Positions 1 through 8,521 of a stretch of DNA of 28,018 nt are shown here, in pieces. Position numbers and translations under genes: made by a program. Origin of the DNA: Desulfosarcina sp. (GTDB lineage: Bacteria; Desulfobacterota; Desulfobacteria; Desulfobacterales; Desulfosarcinaceae); NCBI GenBank assembly GCA_018224455.1, contig JAGTUY010000175.1, forward strand, positions 1-28,018. The letters are read 5' to 3'. How positions within the stretch are numbered: position 1 is the stretch's first letter; each line of letters opens with the position of its first letter. Under the pieces are notes generated by a model, which was given only the letters and a program-made list of their open reading frames with translations, had not been told where the DNA came from and searched no databases.

Positions 1-21
1 CCAGGATCAGTTGATCGTCAT

Positions 22-441
22 CTACCACTGTTTGGTGTACATAATCGGGTGAGCCGCCATGGTGGTCAACGCATAGGCCGCGGTTTGCGGACCCGGGTGA
101 AACAAAATCCCCTTGCGCAGCTTGACGGTCCAGACCTGCCGGCCGCCGATCATTTCAAATCCCGGAATCTGTTCAGCCAGATCCGGTTCTATTTTGGGTG
201 CATTTCCCGGCTGGTAACGCAGCAGCCCGTTGAAGACCATGTCCGCCAGGGCCCGATCCTGGGAGCCGGCGGCAAAATGGGGGTCCAAGTTGCCCATCTC
301 ACTTACATGAATACCGAACCGAAGCATGACCGGGCGTTTACCGGTACCGGTTTCCGTGGCTGCCGGCATGGCGGAATGGACCAGCGGCCCACAAAGAAAA
401 AATAAGAGCAGCCACACGGACGTCAGCAGCTTGGTCTTCAC
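22..441 (-). pseudogene. Truncated ABC transporter substrate-binding protein (SBP_bac_5 family), N-terminal part only
   Basis: Reads 139 codons from a GTG start with a GGAG Shine-Dalgarno 8 nt upstream. Residues 1-24 form a signal peptide (charged start, Leu/Phe-rich core, cleavage near HSA), so the product would be exported to bind peptide-like solutes. The stretch FGIHVSEMGNLDPH, then a NGLLRYQPG segment and WTVKLRKGILFHPGP, matches the start of the mature lobe of oligopeptide/dipeptide-binding proteins. Family members run to about 500-550 residues. Here similarity stops near residue 125, where an ELTADDV-like continuation is expected, and a stop follows 14 codons later. None of the other frames in bases 1-60 restores the domain. 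I read it as a broken gene or a junction with foreign DNA rather than a simple window-edge partial. It lies 74 bp downstream of the comM-like gene on the same strand. Confidence 0.7.
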
Positions 442-515
442 GATGGAGTCTCCACAATTATGATGATCGCAGCGATGCCTTCAATGATTGCTTCATTGTC
501 CCACGCGGTCAAGAA

Positions 516-2051
516 TCAGAGATTGTGCCGGGTGCGATCAAGGCTGCGATATTGAATCGCTTCGGTGATGTGGTGGACCTGGATGTCGCCCCTATCATCC
601 AGATCGGCAATGGTCCGGGAAATCTTTAAAATTCGGTTGTAGGCTCTGGCCGACAGCCCCAGGCGGTCGATGGCCGATTCCAGGAGACTGCGGGCATCAT
701 CACCGATGCGGCAGTGGGCGCGGATATGGCGGCTGGCCATCTGGGCATTGCTATAGATCTTGGTGCGCTTGAACCGCTGGATCTGGATCCGGCGTGCCGC
801 CACCACGCGCCGCCCGATGGCATCCGAAGGTTCGGCCGGTGCATCCACCATTAAATCCTTATGAGGAACGGCGGGAACCTCCACATGAATGTCAATGCGG
901 TCCAACAGCGGTCCGGAAATTTTTGACCGGTAGCGGTGGATTTGGTGGGCCGTGCACCGGCAGGCATGACGCGGGTCGGCAAAATAACCGCATGGACAGG
1001 GATTCATGGCAGCGATGAGCATGAAGCTGGACGGATAAGTCAGGGTAGATGCCGCACGGGAGATCGTCACTCGAAGATCCTCCAGCGGCTGGCGCAATAC
1101 TTCCAGCACATTTTTCTTGTATTCGGGCAGTTCGTCCAGGAAGAGAACCCCGTTGTGAGCCAGGCTCACTTCCCCGGGTCTGGGAATGTGGCCGCCGCCG
1201 ATGAGGCCGGCATCCGAAATGGTATGATGGGGAGAACGGAAGGGCCTGCGGACGACCAGCGGCTGGTCACGATTTAACATCCCTACCACACTATAAATTT
1301 TTGTGGTTTCGATGGCCTCTTCAAAGGAAAGGGGCGGCAGGATCGTCGGAATCCGTCGGGCCAGCATGGTCTTACCCGATCCGGGAGGCCCCACCATGAG
1401 CACATTGTGGCCGCCGGCAGCAGAGATTTCCAGCGCTCGCTTGGCATGCTCCTGCCCCATCACTTCGGCAAAATCCGTCCCGGAACCATCCGGGGCGTCG
1501 AACACGGCCCGCAAGTCTGTCTTCAACGGTACAATGGACGCGAACCCTCTCAGGAAATCAACGACCTGACCCAGGGTGCCCACCGGATAAACGGAGAGAT
1601 CCGACACCACAGATGCTTCCTGGCCGTTATCAACGGGAACCACAATGCCGCGATATCCCGCCTTTTGCGCCGCGATGGCCATGGGCAGGGAACCATTGAC
1701 CGGCTTGATGCGGCCGTCCAGGGACAACTCACCCAGAAACAGGTAACCGGAGATGGATTGTTCGGGAAGAATACCGGTAGCGGAGAGAATACCCAAGGCC
1801 ATGGGCAGGTCGAAGCCGGTCCCTTCTTTCTTAATGTTTGCCGGAGCAAGGTTGACCGTAATTCGATCCGCCGGAAACCGATAGCCAGAGTTGGTGATGG
1901 CGGATTTGACCCGTTCCCGACTCTCCTTGACCGCTGCTTCCGGAAGCCCCACCGTCGTGAAGGTCGGCAACCCCTGGGCGATATCCACTTCCACTTCCAC
2001 CAGATAGGCATCGATGCCGATGACGGCGCTGCTTAACACCCTGGCCAGCAA
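516..2051 (-). CDS. comM: YifB/ComM family Mg-chelatase-like AAA+ ATPase
   Basis: 511 residues, the normal length of this family. The N-terminal domain (about 1-170) has the ChlI-like fold typical of YifB/ComM with the TVGLPEAAVKESRERV motif. The AAA+ core follows with Walker A GPPGSGKT at 221-228 and Walker B GVLFLDEL at 301-308. A cysteine-rich NPCPCGY segment near 351 and a C-terminal Mg-chelatase lid domain complete it. ComM homologues are hexameric helicases that promote branch migration during natural transformation; in non-competent bacteria the role is unclear. The start is TTG, chosen because a GGGAGGT Shine-Dalgarno lies 5 nt upstream and the MLARVLSSAVIGIDA N-terminus matches the family. 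A candidate promoter lies at 2107-2135. It is divergent from lpxC. Confidence 0.93.
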   Translation of the reverse strand: MLARVLSSAVIGIDAYLVEVEVDIAQGLPTFTTVGLPEAAVKESRERVKSAITNSGYRFPADRITVNLAPANIKKEGTGFDLPMALGILSATGILPEQSISGYLFLGELSLDGRIKPVNGSLPMAIAAQKAGYRGIVVPVDNGQEASVVSDLSVYPVGTLGQVVDFLRGFASIVPLKTDLRAVFDAPDGSGTDFAEVMGQEHAKRALEISAAGGHNVLMVGPPGSGKTMLARRIPTILPPLSFEEAIETTKIYSVVGMLNRDQPLVVRRPFRSPHHTISDAGLIGGGHIPRPGEVSLAHNGVLFLDELPEYKKNVLEVLRQPLEDLRVTISRAASTLTYPSSFMLIAAMNPCPCGYFADPRHACRCTAHQIHRYRSKISGPLLDRIDIHVEVPAVPHKDLMVDAPAEPSDAIGRRVVAARRIQIQRFKRTKIYSNAQMASRHIRAHCRIGDDARSLLESAIDRLGLSARAYNRILKISRTIADLDDRGDIQVHHITEAIQYRSLDRTRHNL

Positions 2052-2106
2052 AGGCCACCTCCCTTGATAGCAATTGATTCCTTCGTGCTAAATTTACGTG
2101 GCAGCA

Positions 2107-2135
2107 CATATACCAAGCCTGACGGCCAAGAACAA
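2107..2135 (-). promoter_or_regulatory. Candidate sigma-70 promoter for the comM-like gene
   Basis: On the minus strand a TTGTTC -35 element (2130-2135) is separated by 17 bp from a TATATG -10 element (2107-2112), about 55 bp before the TTG start. It sits in the divergent intergenic region shared with lpxC. It is a consensus match only. Confidence 0.4.
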
Positions 2136-2215
2136 CGTTTTTGTACACGAATCAAATCCGACGGCATAACAAATAATAGTTGTCAAAAGAAAGGCGGGTG
2201 ATTAAGATCGTTAAA

Positions 2216-3088
2216 ATGAGACACCACCAGCAAACCATCGCCGCGCCGGCAGGCTGTTCCGGTGTCGGCGTTCATTCGGGGAAAACCGTTAACCTCACCA
2301 TCAAGCCGGCACCGGTCAACCACGGCATCCGGTTTGTCCGCATCGATCTTCCCGGCCGTCCCGGGGTCAGCGCCCATTTCAATAACGTCGTGGACACGAG
2401 CCTGGCCACCGTCATCGGCGCCGAAGGCTGTATCGTATCCACGGTAGAGCATTTAATGGCCGGATTCACCGGTATGTCCATCGACAATGCCATTGTTGAA
2501 GTGGACGCCTATGAACTGCCCATCATGGACGGCAGCGCCGGCCCGTTTACTCAGCTGATCAAATCTGCGGGATCCCTTCGCCAGGAGGGGAACAAATGCT
2601 ATTTTAAAGTGAACACACCCATTTCCCTCGCTGAGAACGGCAAGACCGTGACCGTCTACCCGGCCGACGAATTCAGGATTACCTGCACCATCGCCTATGA
2701 TCATCCGCTCATCGGCACGCAGACATGCGATTTTGTCATCGACAGTCAAACCTTCGCGCAAGAGATCTGTGCGGCCCGGACCTTCGGTTTTCTTCACGAG
2801 GTGGAAATGATGAAGCGCTATGGCCTGGCGCGGGGCGGCTCGTTGGACAACGCCGTGGTCATCGACGGCAACCAGGTGCTCAACGAGGGTGGACTGCGTT
2901 ATCCAGATGAGTTCGTTCGCCACAAAGTACTGGATTGCATCGGGGATTTTTCCCTCATCGGCATGCCCATCATGGGACATGTCGTCGCCAGCAAATCCGG
3001 TCACGCCTTCAACCATGCCTTCCTGGAAAAATTCTTCAAGGAGAAAGGATCCTGGGAAACCTGCACCCTGAGCTCCCGCCCGGCATGA
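2216..3088 (+). CDS. lpxC: UDP-3-O-acyl-N-acetylglucosamine deacetylase
   Basis: Zinc-dependent deacetylase for the committed step of lipid A synthesis, acting in the cytoplasm. With the ATG at 2216 the protein has 290 residues. The zinc ligands then fall at H79 (in VEHLMAG), H236 and D240 (HKVLD), almost at E. coli numbering, and the general acid/base His lies in SGHAFNH at 263. The MDGSAGPF substrate-binding segment is also present. In-frame TTG (2180) and GTG (2198) codons lie upstream. I prefer the ATG because the family begins right before the (T)IAAP...GVGVHSG segment, although the GTG has the more plausible purine-rich site. LpxC shows that the organism builds a lipopolysaccharide outer membrane. 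It is transcribed apart from the comM-like gene, and a separate promoter precedes the next gene. Confidence 0.95.
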   Translation: MRHHQQTIAAPAGCSGVGVHSGKTVNLTIKPAPVNHGIRFVRIDLPGRPGVSAHFNNVVDTSLATVIGAEGCIVSTVEHLMAGFTGMSIDNAIVEVDAYELPIMDGSAGPFTQLIKSAGSLRQEGNKCYFKVNTPISLAENGKTVTVYPADEFRITCTIAYDHPLIGTQTCDFVIDSQTFAQEICAARTFGFLHEVEMMKRYGLARGGSLDNAVVIDGNQVLNEGGLRYPDEFVRHKVLDCIGDFSLIGMPIMGHVVASKSGHAFNHAFLEKFFKEKGSWETCTLSSRPA

Positions 3089-3124
3089 ACCGGCCGCACG
3101 TCCATGTACCCGCAGCAAAACACC

Positions 3125-3153
3125 TTGCCATTTTCAAGCAGTTCCGGTATGTT
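3125..3153 (+). promoter_or_regulatory. Candidate sigma-70 promoter upstream of the DUF4390-ntrYX operon
   Basis: TTGCCA (3125-3130), a 17-bp spacer and TATGTT (3148-3153) lie in the 121-bp gap between lpxC and the DUF4390 gene, followed by a T-rich stretch. The spacing is ideal and both hexamers are near consensus. It would let the DUF4390-to-LysR gene cluster be expressed independently of lpxC. Confidence 0.45.
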
Positions 3154-3209
3154 CTTTTTCGTTTTGTTTTCTTCTATTTAGGCAACCTTGAGTTTACCGC
3201 GGCACATCT

Positions 3210-3782
3210 ATGAACCGATTCAGTCAACGCGCAGCAGGCGTTCTTGTGCTGGTTATCCTGCTGATGTCCGTCTGCGGGTTGGCCATCGCCAAGGATGCCA
3301 CCCTCACCAACATCATCGTCACCAACACCAGGGATGATCTGTTGGTGTACCTGTCGGTGGACGGCGCCTTTACCAGAAAAATGGAGGATGCCGTCAAAAA
3401 TGGCGTGCCGACATCATTCTCCTTTTTCGTCAAGCTCTACCGAACCCGAAGCCTGTGGTTGGACAAAGAGATGGCGGACCTGACCCTCACCCACACCATC
3501 AAATACAACAGCCTTAAAAAAGAATATGCCGTTTCCCGTTCATGGGACAGCAACAGCCCCGTTGTGCTTCAATCCTTCGATGCAGCCAAGCAACGCATGA
3601 CCGAAGTCGACAGCCTCAAGGTGGTCCCCTTGGGATTGCTGGAAAAGGGTAAACAGTATCAAATTCAGACCAAAGCAAAACTCAGCCGGGTAACGTTGCC
3701 CTATTACCTGCACAACGTCCTTTTTTTTCTCTCCCTCTGGGATTTTGAAACCGATTGGTATACCATCGATTTCATCTATTAA
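3210..3782 (+). CDS. DUF4390 domain-containing exported protein
   Basis: 190 residues. A signal peptide or N-terminal anchor covers 1-27 (basic start, VLVLVILLMSVCGLAIA core, cleavage near AIA-K), so the rest is probably periplasmic. The mature part is rich in beta-strand-like alternation, with conserved-looking DLLVYLSVDGAF, FFVKLYRTRSLW and a C-terminal FFLSLWDFETDWYTIDFIY. This matches DUF4390, a family of unknown function commonly encoded directly before NtrY-like kinases in Desulfobacterota. The gene ends 21 bp before the kinase, so co-expression is likely and a role as a periplasmic partner of the sensor is an inference from position only. I see no catalytic motif. Confidence 0.85.
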   Translation: MNRFSQRAAGVLVLVILLMSVCGLAIAKDATLTNIIVTNTRDDLLVYLSVDGAFTRKMEDAVKNGVPTSFSFFVKLYRTRSLWLDKEMADLTLTHTIKYNSLKKEYAVSRSWDSNSPVVLQSFDAAKQRMTEVDSLKVVPLGLLEKGKQYQIQTKAKLSRVTLPYYLHNVLFFLSLWDFETDWYTIDFIY

Positions 3783-3803
3783 CCGTTTTTCGTATATGCC
3801 CTT

Positions 3804-6044
3804 ATGATATTCGGCAAACGCAGTCCCACGCCAAAACCGATCCTTTCGGTGGAAGAACGCAAACGCCGGAAACGGGAGGCGGTGCTCTCGGTCATCATCA
3901 TTGTGTTGGTGGGCGTACTCACCCTGGTGGAAAACCGGGTGATCACTTTCGGTGCCGATATCCCCGTCTCGAACACCATCTTGATGTTCATCCTGATCAA
4001 CATCAACTTGCTGCTGTTGATTTTATTGATCTTTCTGGTGTTCCGAAACCTGGTGAAGCTGCTTTACGCCCGGCGCCGAAAAGTCATGGGTGCCCGGCTA
4101 AGATCCCGTCTGGTCCTGGCCTTTGTGGCCCTTTCCCTGCTGCCCACCATCATCCTGTTTTTCTTTTCGATCAATTTTATCACCAACAGCATCGAATTCT
4201 GGTTCACCGTACCCGTGGAACAAGCCTTGGAGAAGTCCCTTCTGGTGGGCCAGCAGTTCTATCGTGAAAACGAAATCCGCCAGCGCTTTTTCCTGGAACG
4301 GATCGCCTATCAGCTCCAGCGCAAAGCCCTGACCGAACCGGACAAGCTCAAAGAACTCAATCGCTACCTCCAGGTGGTGCTGCGCGAATTCGACCTTGAT
4401 GCGGTGGAAGTCTATTCGGCCAATTACAACCGCCTGACCTATGCCCTGGGAAAAGATCTGGAAAATCTCTCCATGGCGGCAGTCCCCCCCGGCGCCTTTT
4501 CCAAAGACGCCGGTGAAAGGGAGGTGCGCACCGTTACCGATACGCTGGGCGACGGAGAATTGCTCCGTACGATCGGAACCGTGCCCTTTGGGGTCGCACC
4601 TGAAACGGCAACCGCCCATGTGGTCATGGGACTTTTTATTCCACCGGACCTGGCGGAGAACCTTGAATCCATTTCCAGAGGAATCGACGAATACCAGCAG
4701 ATCAAGCTGATGAAGAAACCGATCCAGATCACCTACTACATCACCCTTTCGATCGTGGCCCTGCTGGTGATCTTCTGCGCGGTATGGTTCGGCTTCTACC
4801 TGGCCAAAACCATCACCATTCCGATCATGGAACTGGCCGCCGGCACCCGGCGGGTGGCCGAAGGGGACCTGACCGTCTCCATCGACAGCAACGCGGCGGA
4901 CGATGAAATCGGCAGCCTGGTGGACGCATTCAACAAGATGACGCGGGATCTGAGGTCCGGCCGCCAGATGCTGGAATTGTCCGCCCGAAAACTCACCCAA
5001 CAGAACCAGGAAATCGAAGCACGGCGACAGTACATGGAGATCGTGCTGAAAAATGTTTCCGCCGGCGTCATCACCCTGGATGCCAACGGAATCATCACCA
5101 CCTTCAACAAGTCGGCGGAACGGATGCTCAATCTCGAAGCCGGGAACATATTGGACAAGCACTATGGCGATTTGCTGGTCACCGATCACCTCCAGTTCGC
5201 CGAAGATATCATGGATCGAGTCACCTCGGTGCGGGACCAGACCCTGGAAATCCCCCTGCGGGTAACGGTAAACCGGCAACCACGGACATTTCTGGTATAT
5301 GTCAATGCCTTGAAAGATGAAAAAGGAAGCCCCATGGGCATCGTCATGGTATTCGATGACCTCACGGAACTGGAAAAAGCCCAGCGCATGGCCGCCTGGC
5401 GGGAGGTGGCCCGGCGCATTGCCCACGAGGTGAAAAACCCGCTCACCCCCATCAGTCTGTCCGCCCAGCGGCTCAAGCGGCGCTATTCCGAGCGCATCAA
5501 CGAACCGGTGTTCGACGAGTGCACCCGCATGATCATCGATCATGTCGAACTGATCCGAAACCTGGTCAATGAGTTCTCCACATTTGCCCGCTTTCCGACG
5601 GCCGATCCCAAGCCCTGCCAACTGTCACCCATCATCGAGGAGACCGTTTCCCTTTACCGGGAAGGTCATCCGGAAATCGACTTCAATATCCGAATCGGTG
5701 AGGACATCCCTCAGATGAACCTGGACCGTCAGCAGTTCAAGCAAGCCATGATCAACCTGGTTGACAACGCCGTGGCCGCTGTCCGCAACCACGGGCACAT
5801 TGCCATCACCGCAGCCTTTGATCCGATTTTGAAGCTGGTCCGCCTGGAAGTGGCCGACGACGGTACCGGCATTGCCGACAGCGACAAAATCCGGCTGTTC
5901 GAACCCAACTTTTCCACCAAGAAAGCCGGCATGGGTTTAGGCCTGACCATCGTCAACTCCATTGTCACCGACCACAACGGTATGATACGGGTACAGGACA
6001 ATTTACCCAAAGGGGCGAAATTTGTTATCGAACTGCCTGTTTAG
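3804..6044 (+). CDS. NtrY-like transmembrane sensor histidine kinase
   Basis: 746 residues. Three hydrophobic helices near 28-46, 55-82 and 106-128 precede a roughly 180-residue extracytoplasmic segment and a fourth helix near 310-330. Then come a HAMP domain (about 331-385, with DDEIGSLVDAFNKMT), a PAS domain (about 410-520, with VSAGVITLDANGIITTFN), a HisKA domain with the phospho-acceptor H541 in IAHEVKNPLTP, and a HATPase domain with N box at N655, DDGTGIAD and GMGLGLTIV. This order is that of NtrY. The kinase should phosphorylate the response regulator encoded 30 bp downstream. NtrY/NtrX systems respond to nitrogen, redox or envelope cues in other bacteria; the signal here is unknown. 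A run of seven C occurs inside the coding sequence near 4484-4490 without breaking the frame. Confidence 0.93.
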   Translation: MIFGKRSPTPKPILSVEERKRRKREAVLSVIIIVLVGVLTLVENRVITFGADIPVSNTILMFILININLLLLILLIFLVFRNLVKLLYARRRKVMGARLRSRLVLAFVALSLLPTIILFFFSINFITNSIEFWFTVPVEQALEKSLLVGQQFYRENEIRQRFFLERIAYQLQRKALTEPDKLKELNRYLQVVLREFDLDAVEVYSANYNRLTYALGKDLENLSMAAVPPGAFSKDAGEREVRTVTDTLGDGELLRTIGTVPFGVAPETATAHVVMGLFIPPDLAENLESISRGIDEYQQIKLMKKPIQITYYITLSIVALLVIFCAVWFGFYLAKTITIPIMELAAGTRRVAEGDLTVSIDSNAADDEIGSLVDAFNKMTRDLRSGRQMLELSARKLTQQNQEIEARRQYMEIVLKNVSAGVITLDANGIITTFNKSAERMLNLEAGNILDKHYGDLLVTDHLQFAEDIMDRVTSVRDQTLEIPLRVTVNRQPRTFLVYVNALKDEKGSPMGIVMVFDDLTELEKAQRMAAWREVARRIAHEVKNPLTPISLSAQRLKRRYSERINEPVFDECTRMIIDHVELIRNLVNEFSTFARFPTADPKPCQLSPIIEETVSLYREGHPEIDFNIRIGEDIPQMNLDRQQFKQAMINLVDNAVAAVRNHGHIAITAAFDPILKLVRLEVADDGTGIADSDKIRLFEPNFSTKKAGMGLGLTIVNSIVTDHNGMIRVQDNLPKGAKFVIELPV

Positions 6045-6074
6045 GTTAGGTTCTTGAGAAGGGAGTCCCCCCCG

Positions 6075-7418
6075 ATGTTCCCATCCATATTGATTGTCGA
6101 CGACGAACCCTCGATTCTACAATCCCTCAGCGGCTTGCTCACCGACGAAGGGTTTGAGGTCATCACCGCCAACAACGGCTATGAAGCGCTTAAGGTGATC
6201 GACACCGAAGCGCCGGACCTGGTGCTGCTGGACATCTGGATGCCCGGGATCGACGGCATGGAAACCTTGAAAGAGATCAAAAAAAACAGCGCCGCCCTGC
6301 CGGTGATCATCATTACCGGCCATGGCAACGTGGAAACCGCCGTCAAAGCGACCAAACTGGGCGCCTTCGACCTCATTGAGAAACCCTTGAATATCGACAA
6401 GGTGATCGTTGCCATCAATAACGCCCTCAACTTCCGCCGCCTGGAGGAAGAAAACCGCTACCTGCGCAAAAAGACCATCGAAAAGCACTCCATCAGCGGC
6501 GGCAGCGAACCGGTGCAAGCCCTGAAGATGCAGATCGCCACCGTTGCCCCCACCGAATCGTGGGTGCTCATCAAAGGGGAGAATGGCACCGGCAAGGAAC
6601 TGGTGGCAAGAACCATCCACCAATTGAGTCCGCGCGCCGAATCCCCGATGATCGACGTCAACTGCGCCGCCATTCCCGAAACCCTGATCGAAAGTGAGCT
6701 GTTCGGACATGAAAAGGGTGCCGTTGCCGGTTCCAGCACTAAAAAATGGGGCAAGTTCGAACTGGCCAACACCGGCACCCTTTTTCTGGACGAGATCGGT
6801 GACATGAGCCTGGTCACCCAGGCCAAAATCCTGCGCGTCCTCGATGAGAAAAAATTCCAACGGGTGGGCGGGGGCCGGGTATTGACGACGGATGTCCGGG
6901 TCATCGCGGCGACCAACAAGGATCTGGAGGCGGAGATCGAAAACGGAAGTTTCAGGGAAGATCTGTATTACCGCCTCAACGTGGTTCCCATCGACGTCCC
7001 GCCCCTGCGGGATCGGGCCAAAGACATCCCTGCCCTGACTGACATTTTTCTGGCCGAGGCCGCCGCCGCCAACCGCGAGAAGCGCAAGACGATTGCCACC
7101 AATGCGCTCGACATTTTGACCAAATACACCTGGCCGGGCAACGTCCGGGAACTGAAAAACCTCATCGAGCGATTGGCCATCATGGTTCAAAAAGACACCA
7201 TCACCATCAAGGATCTGCCGGCCAACCTCTCAGAACCGAAAACCGCTGCGAGTGAGATTTTTTCAATTGAAGGCATGGACCAGGCACGCATCGCTTTCGA
7301 AGCCGAATATGTCCGCAAAAAGCTGGCCCTCCACGACAATGATGTGGGAAAAACGGCAAAGGCCATCGGTGTGAAGCCAAAATATATACGTTCGTTGATG
7401 ACGGCAAAAAAAGGATGA
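6075..7418 (+). CDS. NtrX/NtrC-like response regulator with a degenerate GAFTGA motif
   Basis: 447 residues from the ATG at 6075, which has an AGGGAG site 8-9 nt upstream; an in-frame TTG at 6054 is less likely. The REC domain (1-120) keeps the acidic pocket and phospho-acceptor D53 in LLDIWMPG. The sigma-54-type AAA+ domain (about 145-370) has Walker A GENGTGKE at 168-175, Walker B LFLDEIGD with D239/E240, and LYYRLNV...PLRDR. The loop that should read GAFTGA reads GAVAGS (215-220), losing the threonine that touches sigma-54. The C-terminal Fis-type helix-turn-helix is recognisable (GKTAKAIGV) but its recognition helix is unusual and the protein ends right after it. It is probably the partner of the upstream kinase, but it may not activate sigma-54 promoters. 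Its end overlaps rsmD by ATGA. Confidence 0.92.
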   Translation: MFPSILIVDDEPSILQSLSGLLTDEGFEVITANNGYEALKVIDTEAPDLVLLDIWMPGIDGMETLKEIKKNSAALPVIIITGHGNVETAVKATKLGAFDLIEKPLNIDKVIVAINNALNFRRLEEENRYLRKKTIEKHSISGGSEPVQALKMQIATVAPTESWVLIKGENGTGKELVARTIHQLSPRAESPMIDVNCAAIPETLIESELFGHEKGAVAGSSTKKWGKFELANTGTLFLDEIGDMSLVTQAKILRVLDEKKFQRVGGGRVLTTDVRVIAATNKDLEAEIENGSFREDLYYRLNVVPIDVPPLRDRAKDIPALTDIFLAEAAAANREKRKTIATNALDILTKYTWPGNVRELKNLIERLAIMVQKDTITIKDLPANLSEPKTAASEIFSIEGMDQARIAFEAEYVRKKLALHDNDVGKTAKAIGVKPKYIRSLMTAKKG

Positions 7419-7969
7419 GGGTGATCAGTGGGATGTTGAAAGGCCGGCGGCTGATGGCCCCTGCCGGCATGGCCACCCGGCCCACGGCCGACCGCATCAA
7501 AGAGTCCGTGTTCAATATTCTGGCCGGCAGCGTCCAGACCAAACGGGTGCTGGATCTGTTTGCCGGTACCGGCGCCCTGGGCATCGAGGCGTTGAGCCGG
7601 GGCGCAGCATCCGCCGTTTTCGTGGATCAGGCCAAGGCGGCCCTTTCGGCCATCCGGTGCAATGTCCGCAAACTGGGACTGGAGGATCGTACCCGCGTGA
7701 TCCAATGGAATATCCTGAAAAACCTCAACTGCCTGAAACCGGAGCGAGACGCCTTCGACTTGGTCTTCATGGATCCTCCCTATGAAACCAATGCCGTATC
7801 CCCCGCCTTGGCCGGGCTTTTGTCATGCGGGGCATTGACCGCCGGATCCCGTGTGGTCATCGAACACAGCCGCCGGGAGCCAATCGTCCAAGCCGTGGGC
7901 ACGCTCGTCCTCATTGACCAGCGCCGATTCGGGAAAACCCTTGTTTCTTTTATGGATACCATGCTATAG
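7415..7969 (+). CDS. rsmD: 16S rRNA (guanine(966)-N(2))-methyltransferase
   Basis: 184 residues, the family length. It opens with MRVISGMLKGRRL and the TRPTADRIKESVFNIL signature of RsmD, has the SAM-binding loop DLFAGTGALG at 47-56, and the catalytic N6/N2-amine motif DPPY at 120-123. RsmD methylates G966 of 16S rRNA in the assembled small subunit. Its ATG overlaps the stop codon of the response regulator gene by 4 bp, so translation is probably coupled. coaD follows after 66 bp, a very common pairing in bacteria. Confidence 0.95.
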   Translation: MRVISGMLKGRRLMAPAGMATRPTADRIKESVFNILAGSVQTKRVLDLFAGTGALGIEALSRGAASAVFVDQAKAALSAIRCNVRKLGLEDRTRVIQWNILKNLNCLKPERDAFDLVFMDPPYETNAVSPALAGLLSCGALTAGSRVVIEHSRREPIVQAVGTLVLIDQRRFGKTLVSFMDTML

Positions 7970-8035
7970 ACCGTTCCCGACAAACGTTCAATCCCATTCG
8001 ATCCCCTTTATCGTTTTCAACGGCTGGGAGCCTTC

Positions 8036-8518
8036 ATGCAACGTATCGCCATCTATCCCGGGTCCTTCGATCCGGTTACCAATGGACACATCGACATCGC
8101 CAAACGTGGCTTGAAGCTGTTCGACCGAATCATCATCGCCATTCTGCTCAACCCCGGCAAGCAATCGCTGTTCACCGTCGAGGAACGCCTGGAGATGCTG
8201 GATGAATCCATGTCCGGCATCGAAGGTGTCGAATTCGACACCTTCGATGGCCTGCTGGTGGACTACGCCCAGAAACGGAAGGCAAACGCCGTTCTGCGGG
8301 GAATGCGGGCCGTTTCCGATTTCGAGTATGAATTCCAGATGGCGCTGATGAACAGAAAACTCAACCGGGAGGTCGAAACGGTCTTTCTGATGACCGGCCT
8401 GCGCTGGATTTTTACCAGCTCATCCATCATCAAGGAGGCCGCCCGTTTCGGTGGCGACGTCTCGGACATGGTGCCCCCGGGAGTCAATCGCCAAATCAAA
8501 ACCAGATTCGGATACTAG
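8036..8518 (+). CDS. coaD: Pantetheine-phosphate adenylyltransferase
   Basis: 160 residues. It catalyses the penultimate step of coenzyme A synthesis, transferring AMP from ATP to 4'-phosphopantetheine. The nucleotidyltransferase motif PGSFDPVTNGH (8-18) includes TNGH (15-18). The substrate segment RGMRAVSDFEYEFQMALMNR and the C-terminal SSSIIKEAARFGGDV are characteristic. The ATG has a GGGAG site about 6 nt upstream. The stop lies 3 bp before the LysR gene, so the two are in one transcript. Confidence 0.97.
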   Translation: MQRIAIYPGSFDPVTNGHIDIAKRGLKLFDRIIIAILLNPGKQSLFTVEERLEMLDESMSGIEGVEFDTFDGLLVDYAQKRKANAVLRGMRAVSDFEYEFQMALMNRKLNREVETVFLMTGLRWIFTSSSIIKEAARFGGDVSDMVPPGVNRQIKTRFGY

Positions 8519-8521
8519 GCC

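Noticed and set aside
4098..5621. 507-codon open frame on the minus strand opposite the sensor kinase gene
   Set aside because: It is the mirror of a well-supported NtrY-like gene with all kinase domains; its product is His/Gln/Gly-rich with no recognisable domain, as expected for antisense frames in GC-rich coding DNA.
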